A stretch of 64,000 bases of DNA from Phyto melanocephala (GCA_941918925.1 OW799237.1:16721201-16785200), one strand, 5' to 3'. Shown: positions 23,285-35,027, counted from the first letter of the stretch. The notes: generated from the sequence alone by a model not told the origin. Program-made: numbers and translations.

Positions 23285-23527
23285 ATGAAAAACCAATTGA
23301 ATGAATTAATGTTTCTGGAACTTTTAATAGTTGTAGGTGGGATATTGTCAGTTCCACATTCGCAAACGATTTTTTCCTTCCAAAATATTATTAAAACGAA
23401 AGAACAAAATAGGCTTCATGTGTCTACAGTTTCCGGTCTTATACAGACAAAAGATGTGTTAAGGTTATCAAATTCTTGTTGTTTTAGTTTCAAAATACCA
23501 ATTAATTTGTTATCAAAACCAATTTGA
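23285..23527 (+). pseudogene. hAT transposase C-terminal dimerisation-region remnant
   Basis: The frame contains GGILSVPHSQTIFSF, NIIKTKEQNRLHVST and VSGLIQTKDVLR at about residues 18-60. This order is characteristic of the C-terminal dimerisation region of hAT transposases (LSVPHSN...FS..N..KTK.RNRLH...V..LI..KD). The catalytic domain and BED finger are gone. It is in the right place for the 3' part of the hAT element at 23012-23991. The first ATG is not a biological start. Confidence 0.8.
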
Positions 23528-23643
23528 TCTCATGAATATATCGGTAGACTTTTTATGTAATTTATTCTATGTTTAAATATGTACATACATATATATGTAT
23601 ACATATATCTTAGTGCAGTTTCTTTTTTTTAGATATACTTTTA

Positions 23644-23770
23644 CTGCCGTATTCATTAAAAATATTTAAGGTTTATTGGAGGCTTATTTGACAAATTGAC
23701 AAACAAATTTGACAAACATCTGTCAAATAAGCCTATCATAAAGCTAAAATATTTTTTATGAATACGGCAC
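23644..23770. mobile_element. Foldback MITE nested in hAT, TTA target duplication
   Basis: Nearly the whole 127 bp folds on itself. The left arm TGCCGTATTCATTAAAAATA pairs with a right arm that reads TGCCGTATTCATAAAAAATA in reverse, continuing through GGCTTATTTGACA. TTA flanks both sides (23641-23643 and 23771-23773), a 3-bp duplication typical of PIF/Harbinger-type MITEs. Confidence 0.8.
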
Positions 23771-24307
23771 TTAAAGTGAATTTTTAAGTACAAATGTTAA
23801 TTTTAATATTAAAAAAATTAATTTTTATGTACAATTGTATGTTATGTTTATGTTTTTTTCTGGCTTTTATTTAAAATAAAACAAATTAAAAGAATTTTTT
23901 AAAATAAAATTTCTTGGTACAATTGGGGTCGAAAAAGTAAAATTTTATGAGCTTCTTGGTACAATTTTGATGTTCTCATTTTGCAACCCTGATTCGTACT
24001 ATCTACTTTGGAAAAATGTTCTTAATCAGTAATATGTAACTGTGTTTATAATTCGATAAACATTAAAAATGTTTCTGTCAACATTTATTAAACATTTTAT
24101 TTCATACGAAATAAAATGAACATTATTTATTTCTTACAAAATTCAAAGCATAGCGCTCATAAATAATATTGTTGTTTTGTGCGATTTAAACTAAATAACT
24201 AAAGTTTAATCATATATTCCACATATTGAAAAATTTAAGATAGTATGTTTATATTAGTGTATTAGTAACACTTAGCAACATTATAATTATAGTATGTTTT
24301 GGCAACA

Positions 24308-24379
24308 TCCTCGATAGTATAGTGGTCAGTATCCCCGCCTGTCACGCGGGAGACCGGGGTTCAATTCCCCGTCGGGGAG
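24308..24379 (+). tRNA. tRNA-Asp (GTC)
   Basis: Identical to 22-93, with the GTC anticodon and all stems intact. GCAACA directly precedes it, and TTTT follows about 12 nt after the 3' end. Confidence 0.96.
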
Positions 24380-25253
24380 ACAAAAATTCTTTTGTGTAAA
24401 AGAACTTAATTTATTATTAAACACATATTAAAATTAAATTTTTTGTTATGGTCTGCGAATATGAAAATATACATAAAAAATTTTTCTTGGCTCCTAGATT
24501 ATCACAAAGACTTATCAGTAATTGTCTATAGTTTGGATATTACAAATAACATTGCTATAGTTATTCTTTCAATTTCGAAGACATAATAAAAGAGGACGAT
24601 TTTTTTTTTGCGGGTATGGGATACCAAGCAATATGTGTTAAAACATCTCTAATAAACAAATAAAAAATACTAAATTTTAGTAGATATAAAGTGTATAACA
24701 GAACTTAGAATTAAATTTTATATACAACATGCCTTTTTTTAAGGTCCAAGGTAATTTTTCCCCACCTATAGTCAGCAAGCTACATATATCTCTAAAAGCG
24801 ATTTTTTAATAATGTCAAAATGTATATATATTGAAGACCGTTTCTTCTCTACAATTGTGAGAAATTTCATTATGGAATGATTTTTTAGTCCAGAAATATA
24901 AATCCTTTTGAAAGCAAAATTATAGACAAAAATGCATTATAGCATACAGAAAGCTTTGAAAACTAATGATGCAGTTTAATGGGAAAATGGTCCTCTCCGA
25001 TTATGCCTGTTAAACTTAAACTGACGAGCTATTTTTGCTTAAACAAAACTGGGTATGGTTAACTCTTCCTTTACACAGTTGCGAACATATTATGAATAAC
25101 ACGGTTAGCATTAAGCTTATAAATATTAACAATTTGCTAAATTCGTACTGAAACGAATCTCGAAACTTTGGCACAAATTTTTTGTGCTAAAGGTAACAAA
25201 CGTATTTATATTTATAATTAAAAATTATAAAAAAAAATTAAAAAGTTTTAATT
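24380..25253. other. Spacer, possible decayed inverted-repeat element
   Basis: AGAGGACGATTTT near 24591 and AAAATGGTCCTCT near 24984 are imperfect inverted repeats and may be ends of a decayed MITE. Nothing else was recognised. Confidence 0.3.
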
Positions 25254-25325
25254 CTCCCCGACGGGGAATTGAACCCCGGTCTCTCGCGTGACAGGCGGGG
25301 ATACTAACCACTATACTATCCAGGA
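25254..25325 (-). tRNA. tRNA-Asp (GTC)-like with two stem mismatches
   Basis: The anticodon GTC, T arm and D arm match tRNA-Asp. The acceptor strand reads TCCTGGA, giving a G5-G68 mispair. The anticodon stem 3' strand is GCGAG, giving a C28-A42 mispair. A T5 run follows about 6 nt past the 3' end on the minus strand. It may be a weak gene or an early pseudogene. Confidence 0.6.
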
Positions 25326-25631
25326 CGTTGATGGAAAATTTGCAAGATTCGCATTTAATCCGCATCGTATTTAATGCTTTTAACTATATAAACATTTTCT
25401 AACTATATGCCCACAGACTAAATTAATAGTTCGTTCACACACATGTTTATTATTATTGTTTAATGCCTGCGTTAAACTGTCAGTGAGGTGGTAATTTTAT
25501 TAGCCTGTAGACAAAGTTTGCTGACATAAATTTTGCTTTTGCCATAAAAAATATAGAATAATTTCACTTTCCCTGCTCTAAATGTAGTAAATTTTTACAA
25601 TGTGTAATTACTAGTAAGGCGTAGCAGTAGC

Positions 25632-26258
25632 CAGTGTTGCCAGAATAAGGTTTTGGAGTTATAATTTATGCTTAATAGCCTTTTCAAAATGGCCTGAAAT
25701 ATGTTAGAGATGATTCCTCTAATTTTTAAGGGTAATCAAACGTAAAAGCTATAAGGAGGAACAAGTTTTACTTAAATAAAATAAATCATTATTTCATAGA
25801 GTATCAATTAGGGTGATCGACTCGGTTTTACAACCGGTGGAAAACCCGGTTTTTACTCTTTCAGCTGGCGGTTTTTTCCAAATCTTAATTTTTCGAATGT
25901 CGAATACACCGGTTTTTTTACTGATAGAAGCCGGTTTTTTTTAATTTTTAGTTTAATGTTCATTTATCTTTGTAACTAAACTTACAAAAGAAAAAATTAT
26001 ATTTCATGTATTCGACCGGTTAACCGGTTTTTTTCAAAATTTTCAAAAGAGCAACTGGTTATTTTTTAATTCTAAATTTCAAACTATTTTAAAACCGGTT
26101 TCTTAAAAATGTCGAATAATCGATCACCCTAGTATCAATGTTAACAATTGTTTGAGAATATAGTTTTTTCCAGCCTTACTTGTGTGAAGCTATCCGATTT
26201 TTGAATAATTTTTAATTTAACTTTATCCGTTTTTTATACTTGACTCCTGGCAATACTG
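25632..26258. mobile_element. hAT-like element with nested MITE
   Basis: Ends CAGTGTTGCCAGAATAAGG and (reversed) CAGTATTGCCAGGAGTCAAG form a short terminal inverted repeat with one mismatch in the first 12 bases, a hAT-like start. The flanking 8-mers do not match, so the target duplication is not confirmed. The interior is interrupted by the complete MITE at 25809-26131. Confidence 0.55.
25809..26131. mobile_element. hAT-type MITE rich in CCGGTTTT motifs
   Basis: Perfect 12-bp terminal inverted repeats TAGGGTGATCGA / TCGATCACCCTA are flanked by a perfect 8-bp target duplication GTATCAAT (25801-25808 and 26132-26139). ACCGGTTTTTT-like motifs recur at least six times inside. A partial second copy lies at 63659-63802. 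No coding capacity. Confidence 0.93.
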
Positions 26259-28774
26259 GTAATAAAATTAACTGCCTTAAATAAAGTTTATGATAAAAGT
26301 TTTATGATATATTTTATTTTAGATTTTGATTTGTTTTTAAAGTGTCAGCAGAGGTTGTAAATGTATCAAGTGACACATCGTATACAATATCGTTTGATTA
26401 ACAGTTTTTGTGCAATAAAAAGGACATTTTTATATGCATTAAAATTAGTTAAACAAAAAGTAATAGAAAAGTTATTGTTTAACTTTGAGTTATTTAAGTA
26501 ACCCAACTATATTAGTTTTTGTTTGGGATATTAAAAATAGTTGGATTTTTAAACAGTTAGTATACTTGAGTTGTAGAAGTCAGTCTTTAAAAAGAAGTAA
26601 TAAATTTAAAATAATATTATGAGGTGCAAGCAAGTTCAATCCCCTAAAAAAATATTTTTAATTGCTCTAAAGGGTCGAAAAGCGCTATAAACTATACTGA
26701 GAATCAGCAAAGTGAAAATAATATTTGAAAAGTTTGTATGTATCGTATAAAGACAAGAAGGTTGTATTACAGAAACTTTGAAAATAAATTTAAGTGCTAG
26801 AGTTAACTTCCTAATGAAAGGATGAGTGGGATTCATTATTGGATTTCGGGTTGCAAAAAATTTATCAGTTTTCTTTACACCACTCTCCAGTCATCAGTGG
26901 TAAATTATCTATTTTATTCTATTCCATTTTTTTCCAATCTTAGTCTAATTAAAGTCTAATTTTACTTCTTGTTAGTTAAAGTAATTAAACATGATAAAAA
27001 CAGTAATAAATTATAAACTTCATAGACTAAACAAATACAATGTGCACAAACATCAACTAAAATGGCAATTTTTTTTACTATTTTTAAAAAGAAACAAAAA
27101 AACTAAAGAAACACAACGTGCATATATATTTGATTTAACACAATACTGGACAATTAAATTGTTAAAAAACAGACTTAAAACACATATACTTGTTTATGTA
27201 ACACAAGCGTGGCATAAGCTAGAATTTGCATTATAGAATATTTAACAAAACATTCACAAAAAGGAACTCACGTCCCTGTAATTCTGCACTAAAATCATGA
27301 TGGTCATATAGTGGCTGGTTATAGAGAAAGTCATCTAGTTGACTACCAGCATTTATCATAAATATTTTTAAATTTTTTTTTTTGAGCATTTTTTAAAGCA
27401 TTTTTTTCTCTATGTTGTATTGTATGTGAGCAGTTCAAAAACACATCCTGTTCAAAATGTGTGCTGTTGTTTGCAAAAAAAAAAAAAAAGTGTTGCTATG
27501 TCTGGATTGTACAAAAATGCCCTGAAGCATAAAAATAGTTGCATACAAATAAATTTACCCCAATACGAATTGATACTATACAACAATATAAAATGCAAAA
27601 AGTAATGGTAAAAAAAAAAAACTATAAAAAGACAAACTTAAATAAAAACTATATAAAAATACATTTGTTTAACAGATAAACAGATTTAAAATAAAAATAA
27701 TAATAAATAATTTGTTGAGCCATAAAAAATGTCTGAAAACATTTTGTTACAACAACAATAACAACGAAAAAAACACAATAAATTGAAGTTTAAATTTAGT
27801 TGTTTAAAGAAAACTTTAAAATTAAAAAGTTTTTGTCTCATTTAAATGTTTTTGAGTTTGAAAAGCTTAAAAAAAATTTTTTTTAGTTGAGAGTTTGGGA
27901 ATGAACAACAAAAATTTTTTAATTATACAATAATGTCTGTTGAGGACACATTTGTATCCGCTTAGTTTGTTTTATTTTTGTTATGCTTTAAAAACATAAG
28001 AATAAAGCTCTAAGTTTTTGGGCTATAAAAGCGCATCATGTATGGAAAGTTGTATGCTCAATGAATGAAATATTTAAGCAGAAAAGAAAACGGCACCAAC
28101 TAAAGGTCCAGTTGGCCCAGTCTTTAAGATGTCTTCAAATACTGTTATAAGACCATGTAAAATCGTTGAACAATTTTGCCACCAAAACTACGCAAGAACA
28201 CAAGCGTAACAATATCGCTAATGTTGTCGTTAATATTTTAAAATTTTGTAGGCGACCGACAAAGTCATAATATTGATTACGGAATATTTCTTTTGCATCT
28301 CATTAAAACGACAAATGCTGTCGTTAATAAATTTGAAAATATAATAAAGACATAAAGACAATATTGTCAACGATAATTTAGCCAACTAAGTGGAGTGAAA
28401 TTTCACATAAATTTTTGTAGTTGCATTTTAAATAGTGTTGTACTTTAGCAATGATGTCTCAAAAATAAAACTCTGAAAGCATCGAGTAACTGTAGTGGGT
28501 ACCATAAGAAATGGTTCTCCGACTTAAGATAAATTAATAAAGTGGGCATGATAAATTTGTATTTCCGTAACAACTTAAATTGGGTGATGACAAACATTAA
28601 AAAAAAGAAAATAATGAATTTGGTGCAGCCGTTGCGATTTCCCACAAACGACCCACAAAATTTTTATATAGGACTATATCGGGTGAATCATGAATACATA
28701 AATTTGAAAGTGACCTTAAAATTTGTATTTATTATCTGTTAAAGGAAAAATGTATGGTATTTACTGTTTGAAAA
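26259..28774. other. Spacer, nothing recognised
   Basis: A/T-rich. Several short open frames (for example 26991-27236) are rich in K, N and L and show no domain. No RNA gene or repeat ends found. Confidence 0.45.
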
Positions 28775-29490
28775 TTAGATCGGTAAATTTTGGCCACAGC
28801 TACGTCTAAGGTAGTCCATTTTACACGTCCAATTTTGGGTAACTTCTTCGAGCATAGCGATTGACATCTTGCTACTGGCACGAGCAATGTTGGCTTCTAA
28901 AGCTTTAATTGTAGATGGCTTATTCCTGAATGCCTCACACTTTACATACTCCCAGAAAAAATAGTCCAAAGGTATGATATTCAACGATCTAGGTGGCCAG
29001 TTTACCGTAGCCAAACATGAAATACAGCGCTCTCCAAAATGATTACTCAACCAGTTCATTGTTTCACGCGCTGTGTTGCTCGTAGCGTCTTCTTACTAAA
29101 AACAAAGCTCAACGATATCCTTTGCTTGAATTTCAGGAAACACATAGTTAGTTAACATTGGGCGATAATGGTTAAAATTGACGGTAACATTCGAATGTGC
29201 TGAGAATAACGACTAATCGATTCCCTACAGTCTTCGCGTACACACTCAACAACAAATGCTATATTCTCTTTACTACATGCTAAATGTGGTCTAGACATCG
29301 AGTATCATCTACTAGTGTTAACTAGACTCAAATTTGGCAATAGTTATTTTAGTAGGTCGATTATGCGCATCGTAAGTTCGTCGAATTGCGCGAAAATCAT
29401 TTCTCACATAACGCTGTTTTTCTTAATACAGCTGAACAATTTGGAGACCATAATGACTTGCCAAGCGATACTGAACAAAAATGATAAATT
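28775..29490 (-). pseudogene. Tc1/mariner-superfamily transposase, internally deleted
   Basis: On the minus strand an N-terminal part from about 29480 reads LQIVQLY, a stop, then RYVRNDFRAIRRTYDAHNRP and TKITIAKFES, the helix-turn-helix region. Further on it reads SRPHLACSKENIAFVVECVR and EDCRESISR. After about 29160 the frame jumps straight to a C-terminal part. There DATSNTARETMNWL, VNWPPRSLNIIPLDYFFW and NKPSTIKALEANI match the family pattern QDGATCHTAR...NWPPRSCDLTPLDYFLWGY. The central domain with the first catalytic Asp is deleted, and the third catalytic position is N in RSLN where the family has D. It belongs to the same broad family as 62552-62956. Dead copy; terminal repeats not identified. 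Confidence 0.8.
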
Positions 29491-29603
29491 AGTTTGATAT
29501 GTGCCATGCGTGATCTATCAAGTAAAGCTTATTAAAATTCACACCTCACGATGAAACAACCGATAAAGAAGAAGAAAGCGTATGTACATACACATCGATG
29601 GTG

Positions 29604-29819
29604 ACAAGTAGAAAGGCCCTAACTCTTACTTTTTACGAAATTGAGTTTTTCAGTGATTTCAATACATATCACACAAATACACCTGAAAAAAATTTAACAC
29701 AATAGTATCAAAAATAACAGTTTTACAAAAGAAGTTACATAATGATAATATAGTTTCTGTTACGTCTTTACCTTCTCCTGTAAAATTACAATTATTTGAG
29801 TTAGGACCTTTCTACTTGT
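29604..29819. mobile_element. MITE, ACAAGTAGAAAGG family, copy B
   Basis: Ends ACAAGTAGAAAGGCCCTAAC and (reversed) ACAAGTAGAAAGGTCCTAAC form a 22-bp inverted repeat with one mismatch. It is the best-preserved of the three copies (15053, here, 35211), 216 bp and non-coding. No clear target duplication. Confidence 0.85.
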
Positions 29820-31609
29820 AACCAAAGTTTTAGTAAGAAAATACAGTTGTAAAAAATTGCGACATCTTTGAAATTATTTCTTTCTTATAAGTCCAGTTGG
29901 TCTTGTTTTCCTACAAAATTTTCTGTTGGTCCCTTATACCTAAAAAAAAATATAATTTTTTAAATTTTTTTCATTTTGTTTAACTACAATGTGTGCTATT
30001 GCTATTTGTTTGTACGTAAATATTGTACGTTACGCCTTGGTCATTTTCTCATGTGTAACAAACAAGTCTAAAACTTTTGTTTGTTGGTTGTAATACAAAC
30101 AACAATTCAATCCTCAAAAAAGCCCCTCCACATCTCTTTTTAATGTTTGCTTGGGAAACATACAATTATAACAAAAGGCTTGACATACTCGAAATGTCCT
30201 AAACATTCATATAGAAAATATTACTACGACAAACAAAACCAAAAAAAAAAAAAAAAATGGAAACTGTAGTAACATTTGAGCCTGCAGCAGCGTGAATACA
30301 ATTTCGAGACAAGTTTTTACAAATCCAAACAAAAACACACTTTTTAAAATTGTTTCTGTTTTTTTGTTTGATAACAAAAAATTTCTGTAATTACTGTAAA
30401 TTCCTTTTTTATTATTATTATTGTTGTTTTTAAGACCTAAAAATTACATAAGGAGCGGTAGGAGTAGGCGAAAAATTCCCAAAAAAAATTTTTGTGTAAA
30501 ATAAAATAGGGAGCTGGTGTAATAACTTAATTTCTTATACACAAAAAAACGAAAAATTTTCATATTTGTCACCACAATTGTGTTGTGCTTGCTGGTTTTA
30601 TCGCCTGGAATATCCGCATGTTTATTTGGATATTGCGGATGTTGTTTTCACTACATTTACAATTTTATTGTAAAACACACATTTACATATGTATGTACAT
30701 TTGTCGTTATAAGTGTATATGGCTGATTACTATAATTTTGGACACATTCTTTTTTTGTCACTTAATGGTTGGCTGCCTGTAACATGATAGAGTTTCATAA
30801 ATGCTTCTCCGCCCACTTTTACGCTCATGTTTTTTATTTTATATAAACTTTTGGTTATAATAAATATGCGGATATGTATACTCTATTATACAGGATGTTT
30901 AAATGTGGCATAATCTAAAACACCAACCAAAATACAGCAATAATAATAACCGCCAGGAATTAGCCAAAAATTGTTGACACTTGATAATAATTGTGAATAT
31001 GTATATGAAATTTTATACAAAAAAAATTATTAGAAAAAAAGAACATGAAACGTAAAAATCATTTTGAAAAAAATAAATTTTTAATATCTGTGCATAAATA
31101 AGAAATCAACCATGACCTTTTGATCTAATACAGGTGATAAGAGGTATTTTGCCTTCAACAACATGTACATATGTATATGTGTAGTATATGTAAGCATTTT
31201 TGTTTGTTTTTTAAACCATATGAATATTTTTAAATTAAACCTAATTTGTATTTTGAGGTAACCAGATTGAGAAAAAATACAAAATTTTAAAAAGCTAATA
31301 AATTTATTGTATATTTCAAGGAAATCACCAGTTGTTTTAAAGAATATTTTTTCCGTTCAATATGATTTGACAAATTAACAATTCGTATAATTTTTCTTTT
31401 TTTACAAACAACCTGTTGTAGGGGTCGTTTGTAGTCGGATTCAGCAAAAGTTGTTAAAACCTTTTTTTATAATTTATATTTAATACAGTTATGACTATTG
31501 CCCATTTAAAACCTATCATATGAGTTGTACGTAGTTGTTTTTGACAACAGTTGCTTTTATATTGTTGATAATTTCTGTATTAAAAATTTTTAAAACACAT
31601 ACAACAATT
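29820..31609. other. Spacer, nothing recognised
   Basis: A/T-rich with an A run near 30241-30257 and a few microsatellite-like tracts. No gene seen. Confidence 0.45.
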
Positions 31610-31840
31610 CTGTGGCTTGGAGCTAAAAGAGCCAATGTCACTTTTTTACTCTTTTGAGTTAAAATTTGCATTAGATTTGTTTTCTTCTAAAACAGCTAAA
31701 GTCATACTTAACCCAGAACAGCTTCATAAATAAAATGATGGCCAATGTCACTATGAAATCATCTATAAAAGATAAAGTTTAATTCCAATTTTATCAAAAG
31801 TAGATATTTTGACATTGGCCCTTTTAGCTCCAAGCCACAG
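31610..31840. mobile_element. MITE with about 32-bp terminal inverted repeats
   Basis: The left end CTGTGGCTTGGAGCTAAAAG, then AGCCAATGTCA, pairs with the right end TGACATTGGCCCTTTTAGCT, then CCAAGCCACAG, with one mismatch. AATT flanks both sides, either a 4-bp target duplication or part of a palindromic target. 231 bp, non-coding. Confidence 0.85.
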
Positions 31841-32290
31841 AATTATACCATTGTTTATAGACTGTACTTGTACAACAGAGATGAAAAAATTAATCGTATC
31901 ATAATTTTTTTTTTAACTTGTAGAAGATAATTACCCGGCCAGCAATTTTTGATTAAATTTGAGTCTTTTTTAACTCCTCTGCGCGATTAAAAATGCAGAA
32001 TATGAGCTCATTTTCTGATCGTAAAAGATACTTTGTACGGGAGAAAAATGTCCCTTACCGCGGCATCTTCTTATGTTTTATTTATAATTAATTTTTTTTG
32101 TCAGCTTAGAGTCATTTTGGATCCTTGTTATATATTCTATTATAGCCTTATTCTATTCGTTTTAAAAAGCAGCATAAAATTCTATTACAAAAAATTCTAC
32201 TACAAATAATAAGGTATTTGAACCTGCATGATCTGTTTTCAATCAATCGGTTTTCAATCTTTTCTTCCAGATGCGCAAAATATGATAATA
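31841..32290. other. Spacer, nothing recognised
   Basis: A/T-rich, no features. Confidence 0.4.
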
Positions 32291-33067
32291 AACAAGTAAG
32301 AGCGCTATATTCGGCCGTGCCGAATCTTATATACCCTTCACAACGTGTAGTCATGCAATAACAGTAGTTTGTGTCACCATTCATCCCATATGAAATACGT
32401 ACATACTTACATATAAAAACATCCCATTGTGAAATTATAAATTCACGCATGTATGTTAAAAAAACAAAAAAAAAAAAAAAAAAAAATTTAAAAAAAAATT
32501 AAAAAAAAAAAATTATTATATATATAATATATATAAAACAAAAAAAAAAATAAAACAAATATAAAAAAAAAATAATAATAAAAATATAAATAATATATTA
32601 AATAAAAAATAAAAAATTTAAATTAAAAAAAAAAATTTTTTTTGGCTCAGCTGGGATTCGATGCCACGTTTTCTCTAACCAGTATACACGTTTGTATGTA
32701 TGTATGTTGTTGTTGTAATGTTGTTTTTGTGAAAAAAAAAATCGAGGTGGTCGTGGGTTTTTGCTCATATCTCAGTTGTTTATGTACCGATGTTTCTGAT
32801 TTTCAATACCGATCTACTCCCGAATATTTCTGATATTTCAATACCTTACCCGGGTCCAACCTATGTCGGGGGGCTTCAAAAAGTTGATTTCAACATACAC
32901 ACGGACAGACGGTCAGACGGACAGACTGACAGAGCTTAATCGACTCCCCTATTCATAAGCTTTCAGAAAATATATACTTTTTCGGGTCGGAAAGGAAAAT
33001 TGTAGAAATTTCACACGGAATGGCAAACCTATATATACCCTTTTTCACTGTGTAAAGGGTATAATAA
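32291..33067 (-). mobile_element. HINE/DINE-1-like element, complete
   Basis: In element orientation (minus strand) it has a TATACCC head near 33060, the CGACCC...AAGTATATATTTTC block, a (GTCY)n tract at 32903-32935, CACGACCACCTCG, a tRNA-like box at 32643-32688, an A/T tract of about 180 bp at 32460-32642, and the 3' hairpin TTCGGCACGGCCGAA ending in CTCTTACTTG at 32291. These are the features of DINE-1/HINE elements, which are non-autonomous and mobilised by Helitron-like rolling-circle transposases. No coding capacity. Confidence 0.9.
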
Positions 33068-34100
33068 CGAAAAAAATACTCACATTTTAAACGCCTGGTT
33101 GATCGATTTGCGATTGCAATACAGTTTGTTACTGTATTTTAAATCAAACTCTATTTGATCATTAACTTGAATCGAGTCCTTTTTTAATCGTGTAAGTGAC
33201 TAATCAGTTTTTGATCACCGAGAGTACTCAAAGAAGACTCAGCAAGGTGATTTTTTAAAATAACAATCAGTTAAATGCTAGTTGGATACACACAACTCCT
33301 CCGATAGGTTGTAAATTAGACATATGTTCTTACATATATTTTTTAAATGTTGATGTGAATTTATTACAACACCTACGATAGTTTGTGGATATGGTTTCGG
33401 TTTTAGGGTTCCCGGGAAAAGGGAGTAAATAATCGCAGAAGGGAATTTCCGTTTTTCAAAGCCTTTTTGTGAATTAGACCAACTTAGTTTAACTTTATCC
33501 GGATACAAATAATATATATATTCTGTCCACATAAACATTTATTCAAAACGTATGGGTGAATCCACTTTTATAAGTCATGTTCATATATCTTTTTCAAAAA
33601 GTCATACTTTACAGATCTACTAAAATGTTTTTGAATTTCAAAGATTAATGTTTAAATTGAATAAAATAATTTCTATATGAGGTTTTAAAAATTTTATTAT
33701 TTTTAATTTTATTTGGAAGACCCTTAAACCTTTATGTGTGGAATATGACACCATATCGTTCTATAGTTATCATGGATGAAAAAAAACCGCAACCTCGAAT
33801 TTTTGTCAAACTATTCATTAACGTAACTAGACCATTCTTTAAATAGTACAATGCTCCCCCACGAATTTTTTTAGTTTAAGATTTTGCCCCTCCCACCAGA
33901 ATTTTTTTTTTTTTGCTTTATCCACTCCCAGAAAAAATTCTTAGCTACGCCTATGAAACTATTAGTACAGATTTCACAGATAATCCTTAAAATAATACTG
34001 AATGCCAATTCTTAAATTGATTGGGACGGTAAACACGAATCTTCATTCCCTTTTCTTTGGTTGGCTGTAGTTTTTAAATATATGCAGTTAGATATATCAT
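33068..34100. other. Spacer, nothing recognised
   Basis: A/T-rich. The minus-strand open frame at 33278-33538 has no recognisable domain. Confidence 0.4.
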
Positions 34101-34260
34101 CTAAATTTCTTGATCTTTTTTAAATGATAATATCTGATTTTTATTTAAGCTTGAAATCAACTTTTTTGTTTTTTTATAAAAAAATATTTATTAATAACCA
34201 ATATTTTGCTACCATACAGTGGGTAGCTTCTTCAGGGTAAATACGTATACAAATTATATT
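34101..34260 (-). repeat. Decayed copy of the palindromic hammerhead-like repeat
   Basis: TAAATTTCTTGATCTTTTTT at 34101, TTTAAGCTTGAAATCAAC, and GGGTAGCTTCTTCAGGGTAA near 34220 follow the order of the left palindrome arm at 36572-36720. On the minus strand it contains CTGAAGAAGCTACC...GGTAGC followed by AAA instead of GAA, so the conserved G of the hammerhead-like core is lost. Stem I TTACC/GGTTA is kept. Confidence 0.7.
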
Positions 34261-34979
34261 AAGAAAAAACAAATTCTATACAGTTAGTTTAAAAAAGATA
34301 AGAAGTTTCAAAATTAATTTTTCTTTGAGATATCCTCACATTTTTTTTTAATCTGCCTACTAGTTGCAGAGGTATCGTAAAACTTTTCACAAGAAAAAAT
34401 ATTTTTTTTTCTCTACGAAATTCTAATATTTTTCTTTAAAATCTCTCAAACAGAGGACAAACTCTTGGTCTACTTTCGTATACCTAAATATACTCTACCT
34501 ATATATACTCTAAAAAGGCAAATTTTTATTTAATCAAAAAATCTGTGACGTAAGCATAAGTTTAAAAATTCTGTTAAATTTTAAAAAAGTGGCCATTAAA
34601 AGCTTTTTCTTAAGTGTTATATGGAACTTAATGCAACCACACTCGGTTTTTTTAATTGCGAGTCGTTTTCGAGACATACTGCTTAATATAAAATCAAAGA
34701 CGTTGCATAACATATGTTAGCATAACTGAAGAATCGTTTATTAAATTTAACAAATGGAAATCCATGAAATACATATGTTGTAAAACTGTCTCGAAGCTGT
34801 ACTAATATTGCCTTTTAATTCGTTTAGCTTTAAAGATATTATGCCAGTTGTGGAGAAGAAAATATTTTTTTTTTAATTTGAAAATAAATATTATCAAAAA
34901 GTCAAAAGCTTCAAGAAAAATTCAATATATTTTCCACTTCGAAAATATTTACACACAACAACTGTAGTTCTGATCAAAA

Positions 34980-35027
34980 GAGTGCTGATGATGAAACCGT
35001 AGCTGGTTTCGAAAATGCATTCCACTC
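34980..35027 (+). other. Hammerhead-ribozyme-like motif
   Basis: In order the sequence shows: stem I GAGTG (34980-34984), core CTGATGA (34985-34991), one extra T, stem II GAAACC-GTAGCT-GGTTTC (34993-35010), GAA, a self-complementary AATGCATT (35014-35021), C at the cleavage-site position (35022), and CACTC (35023-35027) that pairs perfectly with the opening GAGTG. This is the topology of a type I hammerhead with a minimal stem III, as known in Penelope-like elements and retrozymes. The extra base before stem II departs from the canonical core, so self-cleavage is unproven. Confidence 0.5.

Larger units (their letters stand above)
23012..23991 (+). mobile_element. Defective hAT element
   Basis: Terminal repeats CAGGGTTGCAAAA / TTTTGCAACCCTG are 13 bp. 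They are flanked by an 8-bp target duplication with one difference (ATTCGTGC at 23004-23011, ATTCGTAC at 23992-23999). GGTACAAT motifs recur near both ends. The interior carries a transposase remnant on the plus strand and a second, nested foldback MITE at 23644-23770. Confidence 0.88.

Noticed and set aside
29315..29497. Plus-strand open frame
   Set aside because: It is the antisense shadow of the transposase N-terminal remnant at 28775-29490.
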